49,712 nucleotides of DNA from Kocuria sp. p3-SID1428. Its GTDB lineage: Bacteria; Actinomycetota; Actinomycetes; Actinomycetales; Micrococcaceae. Below the pieces are notes generated by a model. It had not been told where the DNA came from. It did no database searches and saw nothing but the letters and a program-made list of their open reading frames with translations. Of the stretch, positions 19,957 through 30,200 are shown piece by piece. Where the stretch lies: positions 1 to 49,712 of the forward strand of contig NZ_JALXVH010000017.1 in the NCBI RefSeq assembly GCF_025149945.1, written 5' to 3'. Positions within the stretch are counted from its first letter, which is position 1. Each line of letters opens with the position of its first letter. A program made the translations under genes and the position numbers.

Positions 19957-21282
19957 TCAGTCCTCGGACTCGACCCGGATCAGTCCGGAGAGCTCGTAGA
20001 CCACCTCCAGGCCGCGCACGGCCTCGACGGTGCGCACGAGATCCGCGTTGCGGGCCCGGTGCGTCACGATGCGGATCTCGGCCAGGTCCTCGCCGGGTCG
20101 ACGGGGGTCGTCGCGGACGTCGTCCTGACGCATGGTCGAGACCGAGACGCCGTGCTCGGCGAACACGCCCGCCACCTCCGCGAGCACCCCGGTCTGATCG
20201 GGGCACAGCAGGGTCAGGGAGAAGCTGGTCTGGACGTCGTCGACGCCGGTGGCCGCCAGGCGCCCGTGCACGGCCGGGCCGATGCCCGGACCGCCCGCGA
20301 CCACGCGGCGCAGCGCCGAGACGAGATCGCCCAGCACGGCCGAGGCCGTGGGGCCGCCGCCGGCGCCGGGGCCGTAGAACATCAGCTCCTCGGCGCCCTC
20401 GGCCTCCACGAACACCGCGTTGTAGCCGCCGTGCACGCTGGCCAGCGGGTGGCTGCGCGGGATCATGGTCGGCACCACGCGCAGGTTGACGCCCGAGGAG
20501 ACCCGCTCGGCCACGCCGAGCAGCTTGATCACGAAGCCCGCAGAGCGCGCGGCCTCGACATCATCGGCGGTGATCCCGCGGATGCCCCGGCAGTAGACGT
20601 CGTCGATCGTGTATGACGAGTGGAAGGCCAGCCCGCCCAGGATCGCGACCTTGGCGGCGGCGTCGTGGCCCTCCACATCGGCCGTGGGATCGGCCTCCGC
20701 GAAGCCCAGGCGCTGGGCCTCGGCCAGGGCGTCGTCGAACGAGGCCCCGGTGGTGTCCATCTGATCGAGGATGTAGTTGGTCGTGCCGTTCATGATGCCG
20801 AGCACGCGGTGGATGCGATCCCCGGACAGCGACTCGAGCACCGGGCGCACGATCGGGATGGCACCGGCCACGGCGGCCTCATAGTTCAGCGTGGTCCCGG
20901 AGGCGTCGGCAGCGTTGTGCAGCTCCTCCCCGTGCCGGGCCAGCAGCGCCTTGTTCCCACTGACCACGGGCTTGCCCGCGTTCAGCGCGCGCAGGATGCG
21001 GGTGCGCGCCGGCTCGATGCCGCCGGTCAGCTCGACGACCGCGTCGGCGGCATCGATCAGCGACTCGGCATCGGTGGTGAGCAGCTGCTGCGGCAGCTCC
21101 ACGGTGCGCGGAGCGGAGGTGTCGCGCACAGCGATGCCGATCAGCTCGGGGCGCGCGCCGATGCGGCGGCCCAGCTCCTCGGACTGCTCGAGCAGGACGC
21201 GGGCCACCTCGGCGCCGACGTTGCCGGCGCCGAGCAGGGCGATCCGGACGGTGTCGGGACGGGTGTCGTGGGCGTGGGTCAC
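19957..21282 (-). CDS. hom: Homoserine dehydrogenase
   Basis: This 441-residue NAD(P)H enzyme reduces aspartate semialdehyde to homoserine, the branch point to threonine and methionine. Residues 18-23 are the nucleotide-binding GAGNVG; SGNKALLA holds a catalytic Lys; GIMNGTTNYIL and EGHDAAAKVAIL are family signatures. The last 90 residues (FSLTLLCPDQTGVLAEVAGVF) are an ACT domain, which in relatives mediates threonine feedback inhibition. GTG 21282 has GGAG 8 nt upstream; the longer frame to 21390 has no similarity. Confidence 0.95.
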   Translation of the reverse strand: MTHAHDTRPDTVRIALLGAGNVGAEVARVLLEQSEELGRRIGARPELIGIAVRDTSAPRTVELPQQLLTTDAESLIDAADAVVELTGGIEPARTRILRALNAGKPVVSGNKALLARHGEELHNAADASGTTLNYEAAVAGAIPIVRPVLESLSGDRIHRVLGIMNGTTNYILDQMDTTGASFDDALAEAQRLGFAEADPTADVEGHDAAAKVAILGGLAFHSSYTIDDVYCRGIRGITADDVEAARSAGFVIKLLGVAERVSSGVNLRVVPTMIPRSHPLASVHGGYNAVFVEAEGAEELMFYGPGAGGGPTASAVLGDLVSALRRVVAGGPGIGPAVHGRLAATGVDDVQTSFSLTLLCPDQTGVLAEVAGVFAEHGVSVSTMRQDDVRDDPRRPGEDLAEIRIVTHRARNADLVRTVEAVRGLEVVYELSGLIRVESED

Positions 21283-21337
21283 GTGGAGGCTCCAGACGGG
21301 TGGGGTCAGGGCGTTCGGGCGGGTGGGTGCTGCGGTC

Positions 21338-22915
21338 TCAGCGCTCGCCGAGGCGCAGAGGGCGCGAGGCCTCGGGATCCTGGGAGACATCGCGGGCGAA
21401 CAGGTCGTCCTCGGTCTCCCCGCGCACGATCAGGCGGGCCTCGGCGGCGCCGTCGACGGTGCGCACCGCGACCACGCCGGGTCGCGGCAGCCAGTTGTAG
21501 TTGCTGGACAGCGCCCAGCAGTACGCGCCGGTGGCGGGCACGGCCAGCAGGTCGCCGGCGCGCACACCCTCGGGCAGGTAGGCGCTGTGCACCAGGATGT
21601 CACCGGACTCGCAGTGCTTGCCGACCACGCGGGACAGCGCGGCGGCCTGGCCGCGGTGCTCCTGTGCGCGATCGGCCACGACCACCGAGTAGTCCGCGCC
21701 GTAGAGCACGGGACGGGCGTTGTCCGACATGCCGCCGTCGACAGAGAGGTAGCGACGGCGCAGGCCGTCCTGGACCGTGACGGACTTGCAGGTCCCCACG
21801 GTGTAGAGGCTGATCCCGGCGGGTCCGGTGATCGAGCGACCGGGCTCGAAGGACAGGTGCGGGACTGCCAGGCCCAGCCGTCGGCATGAGTCCTGGACGG
21901 CCCGGGCGATGTCCTGGGCGATCTCCGCCGCCGGGCGCGGAACATCGGCGGCGGTGTAGCCGATGCCGTAGCCGCCGCCGAGATCCAGCTGCGGCAGCGT
22001 GACGCCGAAGCGGCCCTCGACCTCGCTCATGAGACCGAGCACGCGATCGGCGGCCTGGGCGAAGCCGTCAGCGGCGAAGATCTGCGAGCCGATATGGCAG
22101 TGCAGCCCCATCAGCTTGATGTCCGGATGCGCCACGCAGTCGCTGATGGCGTGCAGAGCCGGGGACTCGCCGTCCTCGGCGGTCATGGACAGCCCGAACT
22201 TCTGGTCCTCGTGGGCAGTGGCGATGAACTCGTGGGTCTCGGCGTGGATGCCCGGGGTCACCCGGATCATCACCGGAGCCTTCACCCCGAGCGTGCGGGC
22301 CAGCCGCCCCACGAGCTCGATCTCCTGCAGGGAGTCCACGACGATGCGGCCCACGCCGGCGTCCAGCGCCATGGTGATCTCCGCGGCGGACTTGTTGTTG
22401 CCGTGCAGCGCCATGCGCTCGGCGGGCATGCCGCCGCGCAGCCCTGCCGCCATCTCGCCGCCGGAGGCCGTGTCGAGGTTGAGCCCCTCCTCCTGCACCC
22501 AGCGGGCGATCTCCGGGGTCAGGAAGGCCTTGCCGGCGTAGTAGACGGAGGCTTCTGCGCCGATGGCGGCGAAGGCGCCCTGGAAGGCCGTGCGGAACTG
22601 GGCGGCGCGCTGCCGGAAGGCGTCCTCAGAGACCACGTAGAGCGCGGTGCCGTAGTGCTCCGCCAGGGCCGTGGTGGGAATGCCGGAGACGGTGAGGGTG
22701 CCCTCGTGGTCGCGGCCGAACTGCTCCGGCCAGATCGCGGGATCCAGGCTCGTCCAGTCCTGCGGGACCTCGAGCCACTCGGGCGCCAGCGGGCTGGGTC
22801 CGGTGTGGATCTGCTCCCCCCGGGCGGGCTCGAGCAGCGGGACCGGCTGCAGCCGGAAGCCGGTGGTCACGACGTCCTCGGCCTGCTCCTGCGAAGGATC
22901 ACTGTCCTGGGACAT
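21338..22915 (-). CDS. lysA: Diaminopimelate decarboxylase
   Basis: This 525-residue PLP enzyme makes L-lysine from meso-diaminopimelate. It shows the PLP lysine in VYYAGKAFLTPEIARW, then HCHIGSQIF, the GGGYGIGYT phosphate loop, EPGRSITGPAG and KHCESGDIL, whose Cys is at the active site. About 60-90 extra N-terminal residues precede the barrel, common in actinobacteria. ATG 22915 begins 2 bp after the argS stop with GAGAGG 8 nt upstream, so translation is probably coupled. Confidence 0.96.
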   Translation of the reverse strand: MSQDSDPSQEQAEDVVTTGFRLQPVPLLEPARGEQIHTGPSPLAPEWLEVPQDWTSLDPAIWPEQFGRDHEGTLTVSGIPTTALAEHYGTALYVVSEDAFRQRAAQFRTAFQGAFAAIGAEASVYYAGKAFLTPEIARWVQEEGLNLDTASGGEMAAGLRGGMPAERMALHGNNKSAAEITMALDAGVGRIVVDSLQEIELVGRLARTLGVKAPVMIRVTPGIHAETHEFIATAHEDQKFGLSMTAEDGESPALHAISDCVAHPDIKLMGLHCHIGSQIFAADGFAQAADRVLGLMSEVEGRFGVTLPQLDLGGGYGIGYTAADVPRPAAEIAQDIARAVQDSCRRLGLAVPHLSFEPGRSITGPAGISLYTVGTCKSVTVQDGLRRRYLSVDGGMSDNARPVLYGADYSVVVADRAQEHRGQAAALSRVVGKHCESGDILVHSAYLPEGVRAGDLLAVPATGAYCWALSSNYNWLPRPGVVAVRTVDGAAEARLIVRGETEDDLFARDVSQDPEASRPLRLGER

Positions 22916-22917
22916 GC

Positions 22918-24588
22918 TCACATCCTCTCCGGAGCGCTCACGCCCAGCAGCTCGAGGCCGTTGGCCAGGACCTGGCGCGTGGCATCGTTGAGCCACAGGC
23001 GGGTGCGGTGGGTGTCGGTGATCTGCTCGTCGCCCTGCGGGGTCACGCGGCAGGCGCCGTACCAGCGGTGGTAGGACCCGGCCAGCGCCTCCAGGTGGCG
23101 TGCCACGCGGTGCGGCTCGCGCAGCTGCGCGGCCTCGGCGACGATGCGCGGGTACTGCCCCAGCCCTGCCAGCAGCTCGGTCTCGGTCTCATCCGACAGC
23201 AGGGAGGCATCGAAGGCGTCCTGAGCGTCCTCCCCGACGCGGGTCACGCCGACGGCGGCCGCGTTGCGGCCCACCGCGCAGGTGCGGGCGTGGGCGTACT
23301 GGACGTAGAACACCGGGTTCTCGTTGGAGCGCTTGGTCAGCAGGTCCAGGTCGATGTCGATGTTGGAGTCGATCGAGTACCGGGTCAGCGAGTAGCGCGC
23401 GGCGTCGACGCCGACGGCCTCCACCAGATCCTCCATGGTCACGACGGTGCCGGCGCGCTTGGACATGCGCACCGCCGCCCCGTCCCGGACCAGGTTGACC
23501 ATCTGCCCGATCATGACCTCCACCCGATCCGGGGAGTCGCCCAGCGAGGCGGCCACGGCCTTGAGCCGGGCCACGTAGCCGTGGTGATCCGCACCCAGCA
23601 GGTAGAGGCACAGGTCGGCTCCGCGCTCGCGCTTGTCCTTGTAGTAGGCGATGTCGCCGGCGATGTAGGCCGCGTTGCCGTCCGACTTCACGACCACGCG
23701 GTCCTTGTCGTCGCCGTGGTCGGTGGAGCGCAGCCACCACGCGCCCTCGGCGAAGTAGAGGGCGCCGCTGGCTTTGAGCTGCTCCAGCAGGGTCTCCACG
23801 GAGCCGTCCTTGAACAGTGAGTCCTCGTGGAACCAGACGTCGAAGTCGACGCCGAACTCGTGCAGGGACTGCTTGATGTCGCCGAACATGAACTCCACGC
23901 CGGCGGCCCGGAAGACCTCCTGCGGGTCCGCCGACTCCAGGGCGCCCGGGTTCGCGGCCAGCACGCGCTGGGCGATGTCCGAGATGTACTCCCCGCCGTA
24001 GCCGTCCTCCGGGGCGGGCTCGCCCTGGGCGCGGGCCAGCAGGGAGCGGGCGAAGCGATCGATCTGGGCTCCGTGATCGTTGAAGTAGTACTCGCGGGTG
24101 ACCTCTGCCCCCTGAGCCTCGAACACGCGGGCCAAGGAGTCGCCGACGGCGGCCCAGCGGGTGCCGCCCAGGTGGATGGGGCCGGTGGGGTTGGCGGAGA
24201 CGAACTCGAGGTTGATGCTGCGGCCCTGCATGCCGGTGCCGCGGCCGAAGTCCCGGCCGGCCTCCACGATGGAGCGGGCGAGCTCGCCTGCGGCGGCGGC
24301 GTCCAGGACGATGTTCAGGAAGCCTGGCCCGGCGATGTCGACGGAGGCGATGCCGTCGATCTGCTCGAAGCGGGCCTTCAGCACCGCGGCGACCTCGCGC
24401 GGAGGCATCCCGACCTTCTTGGTCAGCTGCATGGCGATATTCGTGGCCCAGTCGCCGTGGGCTCGGCTCTTGGGACGCTCCACCTTCAGCTCGGGCAGCT
24501 GCGCGTCCTCTGCGAGAGCGAGCTCCCCCGAGGCGACGGCCTGCTCGAGGCTGGCGGACAGGGCTGCGGAGAGTTCTTCGGGAGTCAC
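22918..24588 (-). CDS. argS: Arginyl-tRNA synthetase
   Basis: This 556-residue class I synthetase charges tRNA-Arg. The HIGH-type motif appears as HLGGTRW near residue 137 and the KMSKS-type motif as MSKRAGT near 374; the C-terminal anticodon-binding domain ends in the family-typical ERM. The start GTG 24588 follows a TACACT box by only 6 nt, with no Shine-Dalgarno, which suggests leaderless mRNA. It heads the string running to lysA and lies divergent from a tRNA-Arg gene. Confidence 0.96.
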   Translation of the reverse strand: MTPEELSAALSASLEQAVASGELALAEDAQLPELKVERPKSRAHGDWATNIAMQLTKKVGMPPREVAAVLKARFEQIDGIASVDIAGPGFLNIVLDAAAAGELARSIVEAGRDFGRGTGMQGRSINLEFVSANPTGPIHLGGTRWAAVGDSLARVFEAQGAEVTREYYFNDHGAQIDRFARSLLARAQGEPAPEDGYGGEYISDIAQRVLAANPGALESADPQEVFRAAGVEFMFGDIKQSLHEFGVDFDVWFHEDSLFKDGSVETLLEQLKASGALYFAEGAWWLRSTDHGDDKDRVVVKSDGNAAYIAGDIAYYKDKRERGADLCLYLLGADHHGYVARLKAVAASLGDSPDRVEVMIGQMVNLVRDGAAVRMSKRAGTVVTMEDLVEAVGVDAARYSLTRYSIDSNIDIDLDLLTKRSNENPVFYVQYAHARTCAVGRNAAAVGVTRVGEDAQDAFDASLLSDETETELLAGLGQYPRIVAEAAQLREPHRVARHLEALAGSYHRWYGACRVTPQGDEQITDTHRTRLWLNDATRQVLANGLELLGVSAPERM

Positions 24589-24594
24589 CGGGAC

Positions 24595-24600
24595 AGTGTA
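24595..24600 (-). promoter_or_regulatory. -10 box for leaderless argS
   Basis: The minus strand reads TACACT, followed by 6 nt and the GTG start of argS, so transcription would begin at or next to the start codon. No strong -35 is visible. Confidence 0.55.
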
Positions 24601-24680
24601 CCTGCGGGCCTTCGCCGAGCCGGATCGGCCGACGGGACCGCCGCCGGTGGTGCCGGTGCGCCCCGGAGCGGGCGTGGTGG

Positions 24681-24686
24681 TAGAGT
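24681..24686 (+). promoter_or_regulatory. -10 box for tRNA-Arg
   Basis: TAGAGT lies 44 bp before the mature tRNA 5' end, in an otherwise very GC-rich spacer. The -35 region is not consensus. Confidence 0.45.
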
Positions 24687-24730
24687 CGTCGGGTCGATCA
24701 CGGCATCAGCGCCGCTGCACCGACCCCCCC

Positions 24731-24803
24731 GCCCGAGTAGCTCAGGGGATAGAGCGCCTGCCTCCGGAGCAGGAAGTCGTAGGTTCGAATCCTATCTCGG
24801 GCA
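24731..24803 (+). tRNA. tRNA-Arg (anticodon CCG)
   Basis: The 73-nt sequence folds as a cloverleaf: acceptor arms GCCCGAG (24731-24737) and CTCGGGC (24796-24802) pair fully; the anticodon stem is CCTGC/GCAGG with loop CTCCGGA, giving anticodon CCG (24764-24766) for CGG codons; the T loop is GTTCGAATC. The discriminator base is A and CCA is not encoded. It sits next to the arginyl-tRNA synthetase gene. Confidence 0.97.
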
Positions 24804-24809
24804 CCTTCC

Positions 24810-24859
24810 GACCCGAGCCGGGGCATCGTCGAGAGACGGCGCCCCGGCTCGGGTCTTTT
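24810..24859 (+). terminator. Intrinsic terminator of tRNA-Arg
   Basis: A perfect 15-bp stem (24810-24824 with 24841-24855, 16-nt loop) is followed by TTTT. It starts 7 nt after the tRNA. Confidence 0.9.
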
Positions 24860-24902
24860 CCGCATGGCAGCCTCTCGCCGTCGGAGCCGGCCTCTCCCCC
24901 GT

Positions 24903-25739
24903 AGTTTCACCTGAGCCCCCTCGCCCAGGCGCTGGTCACCGACGCGGCAGTGCTGGCGCAGCCCCACTCCGTCACGCTCTCCAGCGGAGACGACCAGGGC
25001 AGCGCGACCAACCCTTGGACCATCCGCCACGAGCATCTGACTCCGGATACCGAGTACACCGTGGTCGTCACCGGACCCGGCGGTCAGGTCACGACCGCGA
25101 CCTTCCGCACGGATGCCGAGGGCACGGGAGCCGTGGCTCACCGCAGCCGTCTCCGGATCCGATGGGCAGCCGATCATTGCGATCGACCAGACCCTGACCA
25201 CCGCCGCCGATGAGCCCACCCCGACACCGGCTCCGGAACCCACACCCAGCCCCACAGCGGAGCCCACGGAAGAGCTCACCGAGGCGCCCACGCCGGAGCC
25301 GACGGCGGAGCCCACCCCGACACCCTCCACGGAGCCGACGGAGGAGCCGACCGAGGAGCCAACGCCGGCCCCGACCTCGTCGTCGACGCCGACGCCGACC
25401 GCCCAGCCGACCCGACAGCCGTCGCAGGAGCCCATCGTCCCGCAGCCGACGGCCACCTCGACCCCGGGTGCCGCGGCCCCGGGCGACGGTCCGGATACAG
25501 CGGCCCCCGGCGACGGCGCCGCACCGGAACCTGCCCCGGCCGCCCCGGAGCAGGCGGGCCCTGAGCAGGCCGGCCCTGCTCAGGAGGCCGAGGCCTCCCC
25601 CGCGCAGCAGTGGTGGGGCGAGCAGCTGCCGCACACCGGCGTCTCGAACGGGTCCCTGGTCATCGCCGGCGGCGTCCTCCTGCTGGCCGGTGCCGGCCTG
25701 GTGGGCGGGAGCGCGCTGCGGCGTCGTCGCCGATCCTGA
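24903..25739 (+). pseudogene. Remnant of an LPXTG-anchored surface protein (truncated, frameshifted)
   Basis: Two plus-strand frames read as one protein. Codons 24905-25125 encode a beta-rich, Fn3-like segment (HLTPDTEYTVVVTGPGGQV); the sense then passes to the next frame near the GGG at 25126-25128, where removing one G gives a smooth EGTEPWLTAAVSG. After that come a Pro/Thr/Glu repeat stalk (about 25206-25600) and a cell-wall sorting signal: LPHTG, a hydrophobic helix, then a basic RRRRRS end. There is no start codon with a ribosome site and no signal peptide; a stop (24902) and the tRNA terminator lie just upstream. The second frame alone (ATG 25113, 208 aa) could be expressed but would lack a secretion signal. 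Confidence 0.65.
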
Positions 25740-25768
25740 AGGACCGCTGCGGACGAGAAGGACCGTGA

Positions 25769-25819
25769 GCGCCCAGGGGCGCAGCACCTGCGGACATCGG
25801 GTGCTGCGCCCCTGGGCGC
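25769..25819. terminator. Strong bidirectional hairpin
   Basis: A perfect 20-bp stem (25769-25788 with 25800-25819, 11-nt loop) lies between converging genes, 30 bp after the LPXTG stop and 27 bp before the end of the next gene. Confidence 0.8.
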
Positions 25820-25845
25820 CTCCATGCCTGCTCAGCTGAGTCTGC

Positions 25846-26241
25846 TCAGCTCCAGCGGTCGCGCTCTCGCTCGCGCTGGCGCGCTGAACGGTGCCCGCTG
25901 TTGAACTCCGTCGGATCGAAGTCCATCAGGACCTCGTCGCCCCACTGCTCGTCGAGCTCGCGATCCTCATGGCTGCGGGGCTCGGCGTTGGAGCGACTGA
26001 TCTGGAAGGCAGCAATGCTCAGGACGCCGCCGAGCACCAGTGAGACAGGACCGGCGATGATCGTGAGCAGAGCGCCGTCGGTGAGCGGGATCGGTGCTTC
26101 CTGCGAGTTGGCCCGGGCCCAGTAGATGATGCCCATGGGCACGGCGTAGGTGGATACCAGCAGCAGGATGATGCCCACGAGGGCCAGCAGGCCTGCGACG
26201 CGGCGGCGTCGGGCTCGCTGCTGCTGCGGTGTCCTGGGCAT
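25846..26241 (-). CDS. Small two-helix membrane protein, unknown function
   Basis: This 131-residue protein has a basic N terminus (RARRRR), two hydrophobic helices (about residues 20-42 and 58-82) and an acidic then basic polar C-terminal tail. I do not recognise a family. The start is taken at ATG 26241 because GAGG lies 9 nt upstream; ATG 26259 is nearly as good. A minus-strand TAGGCT (26308-26303) may be its -10 box. It is divergent from the fructosamine-kinase-like gene. Confidence 0.65.
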   Translation of the reverse strand: MPRTPQQQRARRRRVAGLLALVGIILLLVSTYAVPMGIIYWARANSQEAPIPLTDGALLTIIAGPVSLVLGGVLSIAAFQISRSNAEPRSHEDRELDEQWGDEVLMDFDPTEFNSGHRSARQRERERDRWS

Positions 26242-26302
26242 GGCGGTGGTCCTCGGCATCGTCGTCCGTCCGGCACACGCCCCTCTCAGGACGTGCGAAT
26301 CC

Positions 26303-26308
26303 AGCCTA
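26303..26308 (-). promoter_or_regulatory. Candidate -10 box for the small membrane protein
   Basis: TAGGCT on the minus strand lies 44-62 nt before the candidate starts. The rest of the promoter is not clear. Confidence 0.3.
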
Positions 26309-26327
26309 ATGCCGCCACACTCGAGGC

Positions 26328-27176
26328 ATGACCCCGAACCGCAAGCCTGCTGAGCACCAGATCCACCGCAAGACCTCCGACGGCTCCTCCCCCGGCGTCT
26401 TCGCCCTGGAGGCCGCCGGGCTGCTGTGGCTCGACGAGGGACCGGTGCGCTGCGCAGGTGTCCACGACGTCGGTGCGGACTTCCTGGAGCTGACCCGCAT
26501 CGACCCGGCGCGCCCCACGGCCGAGGCCGCTCGCGCCTTCGGCCGCGCCCTGGCGCAGACACACGATCTCGGCGCCGACGGATTCGGCGCCGCTCCCCCG
26601 GTGCCGGTCGGCAGCAGCGACTGGACCCAGCCGGCACCGCAGGACGGCTGGCGCACCGGCTGGTTCGGACCGCTCGAGCAGCCGCTCGAGGTGCCGCTGG
26701 AGCCGACCGGGTCCTGGGGTGCGTTCTACGGCGGTCAGCGGCTGCGCCCCATGCTCGAACGGCTGCGCTCCCGCGGTGTCGCAAGCCGGGAGCTCGAGGA
26801 CATCGAGCGGGTCACCGAGGCCCTCGAGGCCGGTGACTTCGACGACGGCGACCGCCCCGCCCGCATCCACGGCGACCTCTGGGCAGGCAACCTCCTGTGG
26901 GACGACCAGGGCGCGGTGCTGATCGATCCCGCCGCCCACGGCGATCACCGGGAGCAGGATCTGGCCTTCCTCGAAGTCTTCGGCGCCCCGCACATGGAGG
27001 AGATCCTGGTCGGCTACCAGGAGGCGCATCCGCTGGACGACGGATGGCGCGAGCGCACTGGGCTCCATCAGCTCTTCGTGCTGATCGCCCACGCCGTGCT
27101 GTTCGATCCGCCGCGCGGCGGGTCCTACCTGGCAGCCACGTCCCGAGCCGCCCGCAGCGCGCTCGGGCTGCTCTGA
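26328..27176 (+). CDS. Fructosamine kinase family protein
   Basis: This 282-residue protein belongs to the fructosamine-3-kinase/aminoglycoside phosphotransferase fold. It has the catalytic loop HGDLWAGNLLW near residue 181 and the metal-binding IDPAAHGDHREQDLAF near 199, both diagnostic. Relatives phosphorylate sugars attached to amines, starting the removal of Amadori adducts; the true bacterial substrate is not known from sequence. The start ATG 26328 has no clear Shine-Dalgarno. It is followed by hrpA after 81 bp. Confidence 0.88.
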   Translation: MTPNRKPAEHQIHRKTSDGSSPGVFALEAAGLLWLDEGPVRCAGVHDVGADFLELTRIDPARPTAEAARAFGRALAQTHDLGADGFGAAPPVPVGSSDWTQPAPQDGWRTGWFGPLEQPLEVPLEPTGSWGAFYGGQRLRPMLERLRSRGVASRELEDIERVTEALEAGDFDDGDRPARIHGDLWAGNLLWDDQGAVLIDPAAHGDHREQDLAFLEVFGAPHMEEILVGYQEAHPLDDGWRERTGLHQLFVLIAHAVLFDPPRGGSYLAATSRAARSALGLL

Positions 27177-27242
27177 AGCGACGGCCCGGTCCGCGAGCGC
27201 TCAGGGGCGGACAGTGCCGTCAGTGCCGTCGTCCCCGCCCCG

Positions 27243-27248
27243 TAGGAT
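27243..27248 (+). promoter_or_regulatory. -10 box for leaderless hrpA
   Basis: TAGGAT lies 9 nt before the hrpA ATG at 27258 with no Shine-Dalgarno between, which fits a leaderless transcript. Confidence 0.5.
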
Positions 27249-27257
27249 GGCCCGGCT

Positions 27258-30200
27258 ATGACCACCACCGCGCATGAGGGCACAGGCCCTCGGATCGTCT
27301 ACCCCGAACAGCTGCCGGTCTCGGGCCGGCGCCAGGACATCCAAGCGGCGATCCGCGACCATCAGGTCGTCGTGATCGCCGGCGAGACCGGCTCCGGCAA
27401 GACCACCCAGATCCCCAAGATGTGCCTCGAGCTGGGTCTCGGGGACTCCGGCATGATCGGGCACACCCAGCCCCGGCGCATCGCCGCGCGCTCGGTCGCC
27501 GAGCGCATCGCCGAGGAGATGGGTGAGAAGATCGGGCAGACGGTCGGCTACCAGGTCCGCTTCACCTCGGAGGTCGGCCGGAACTCGCAGATCAAGCTCA
27601 TGACCGACGGCATCCTGCTGGCCGAGATCCAGCACGACCGCCTGCTCTCGCGCTACTCCACGATCATCGTGGACGAGGCCCACGAGCGGTCGCTGAACAT
27701 CGACTTCCTGCTCGGCTACCTCAAGACGATCCTGCCGCAGCGCCCGGATCTGAAGCTGATCATCACCTCGGCCACGATCGACCCGGAGCGCTTCGCCGAG
27801 CACTTCCACGAGCCTCTGCCGACTGACGCCCCGCAGGACGCCCGGCCCGAGCCCGCGCCGATCATCGAAGTCTCCGGGCGCACGTATCCCGTCGAGATCC
27901 GCTACCGGCCGCTGGAGGGCCAGCAGGATCTCGACGAGGACACCGACGACGGCCTCGAGGACGAGGACCGCGATCCGCTCGAGGCCGTGTGCGAGGCCGT
28001 CGAGGAGCTGTCCCACGAGGACCGCGGCGACATCCTGATCTTCTTCTCCGGCGAGCGCGAGATCCGCGATGCCCAGGAGGCGATCGAGTCGCTGGTGGCT
28101 GACCGCCCGCGCCTGCGCGGCACCGAGGTCCTGCCCCTGTTCGGGCGGCTGTCGATGGCCGAGCAGCACCGCGTCTTCTCCCGCGGCTCGTCGCGGCGGA
28201 TCGTGCTGGCCACCAACGTGGCCGAGACCTCGCTGACCGTGCCCGGCATCAAGTACGTGATCGACACCGGCACCGCGCGCATCTCCCGGTACTCCACGCG
28301 CACCAAGGTCCAGCGCCTGCCGATCGAGCGGATCTCTCAGGCCTCGGCGAATCAGCGCGCGGGCCGCTGCGGGCGCGTCTCCGACGGCATCTGCATCCGG
28401 CTGTACTCGCAGGAGGACTACGAGTCCCGCCCCGAATTCACGGATCCGGAGATCCTGCGCACCAACCTGGCCTCCGTCATCCTGCAGATGACCTCCGCCG
28501 GGGTGGTCCGCTCCCCCGAGGACATCAGCCGCTTCCCCTTCGTGGAGCCGCCCGAGTCCCGCGCCGTGAAGGACGGCGTGATGCTGCTGCGCGAGCTCGG
28601 GGCCCTGCGCTCGTCAGAGTCCTCCCGCGGTCGTCGGGCAGGGCAGGACGACGACCGCTCCGGGCGCGGGTCGCGCGGACGCTCCCGGGGCCGTCGGGGC
28701 CGGGGCCACGACGACGACCGCTCCCCGCTGACCCGCACCGGACGCACCCTGGCCGCCCTGCCGGTGGATCCCCGACTGGGCCGCATGATCGTGGAGGGCC
28801 AGCGTCGCGGCTGCGCCCGCGAGGTCATGATCCTGGCCGCCGCGCTGACCATCCAGGACCCGCGCGAGCGCCCGCTCGAGAAGCGGGCACAGGCCGATGA
28901 GCTGCACGCCCGGTTCAAGGACACGACCTCCGACTTCCTGGGCTTCCTGCTGCTGTGGCAGCACCTCCAGCAGCAGCAGGAGCAGCTGTCGAGCTCGCAG
29001 TTCCGCAAGACCGTGCAGCGCGAGTTCCTGAACTTCCTGCGCATCCGCGAGTGGCAGGACCTCTACACCCAGCTGCGCCAGATGGGCCGCTCGGTGGGCA
29101 TCGAGGTCGGCCGCGACCGGGAGATCGACCCGGCCGCCAAGTCCGATGACGTCCACAAGTCACTGCTGGCAGGGCTGCTCAGCCATATCGGCCTGCGCGA
29201 TGAGCGCACCCGCGACTATCAGGGAGCCCGCGGCACGCGCTTCGCGATCTTCCCGGGCTCGGCGCTGTTCAAGAAGAAGCCGGACTTCGTGGTCTCCGCC
29301 GAGCTCGTGGAGACCTCCCGGCTGTGGGCTCGCGTCAACGCGGCGGTGGAGCCGCAGTGGATCGAGGAAGTCGCCGGCGACCTGGTCAAGCGCACCTATG
29401 CGGAGCCGTACTGGTCCCGCAGCCAGGGCGCGGTGATGGCCAAGGAGCGGGCCACGCTCTATGGCGTCCCACTGGCGGCCGATCGGCCCGTGGGCTACTG
29501 GCGGATCGACCCGGTCGCCTCGCGCGAGATCTTCCTCCAGAAGGCCCTGGTGGAAGGCGACTGGCAAACCCGGCACCGCTTCGTGCAGCGCAACCGGAAG
29601 AAGCTCGCCGAGGTCGAGCAGCTCGAGTCCCGCCTGCGCCGCAAGGACCTGCGAGTGGACGACCAGGCCCTCTACGAGTTCTTCGACGCCCGGGTCCCCG
29701 CCGAGGTCGTCTCCCAGACCCACTTCGACACCTGGTGGAAGAAGGCCTCGCGCCAGGACGAGCACCTGCTCGACTTCGACCCCGAGCAGCTGATCGACGA
29801 CCAGGCCGAGACCTGGGACGACTCCGCCTACCCGCGGCACTGGATCGCCCGCACCGACGGCGGCGAGCTCAGCCTTGATCTGGACTACACGTTCGCCCCC
29901 GGCTCCGGCGGCGGGGCCTCCGGACAGAAGGGCTCCAGGCGCCAGGCCGACGGCGTCACCGTGCGGGTGCCGATCCTCTTCCTGCACCAGCTGAGCCCCG
30001 GCCCCTTCCGCTGGCTGATCCCGGGGCTGCGCACCGAGCTGGTGACCGCCCTGATCCGCTCGCTGCCCAAGCAGGTGCGCAAGGCCGTGGTCCCAGCCCC
30101 GGATGTCGCGCGCCGGGCCGTCGAGCTGCTCGACGCGCAGGCCGACCCGGAGCAGGACGACCTGGAGCAGGCGCTGGAGCGCGCCCTGCGCCAGCTCAAG

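Noticed and set aside
24731..24803. tRNA-Arg 3' end considered as an att site of an integrated element
   Set aside because: No integrase gene and no second copy of the tRNA end was noticed in the window; only the decayed surface gene hints at past change.
25206..25600. Repeat-rich Pro/Thr/Glu DNA considered as a CRISPR or satellite array
   Set aside because: Repeats are short and irregular with no spacers; they encode a surface-protein stalk.
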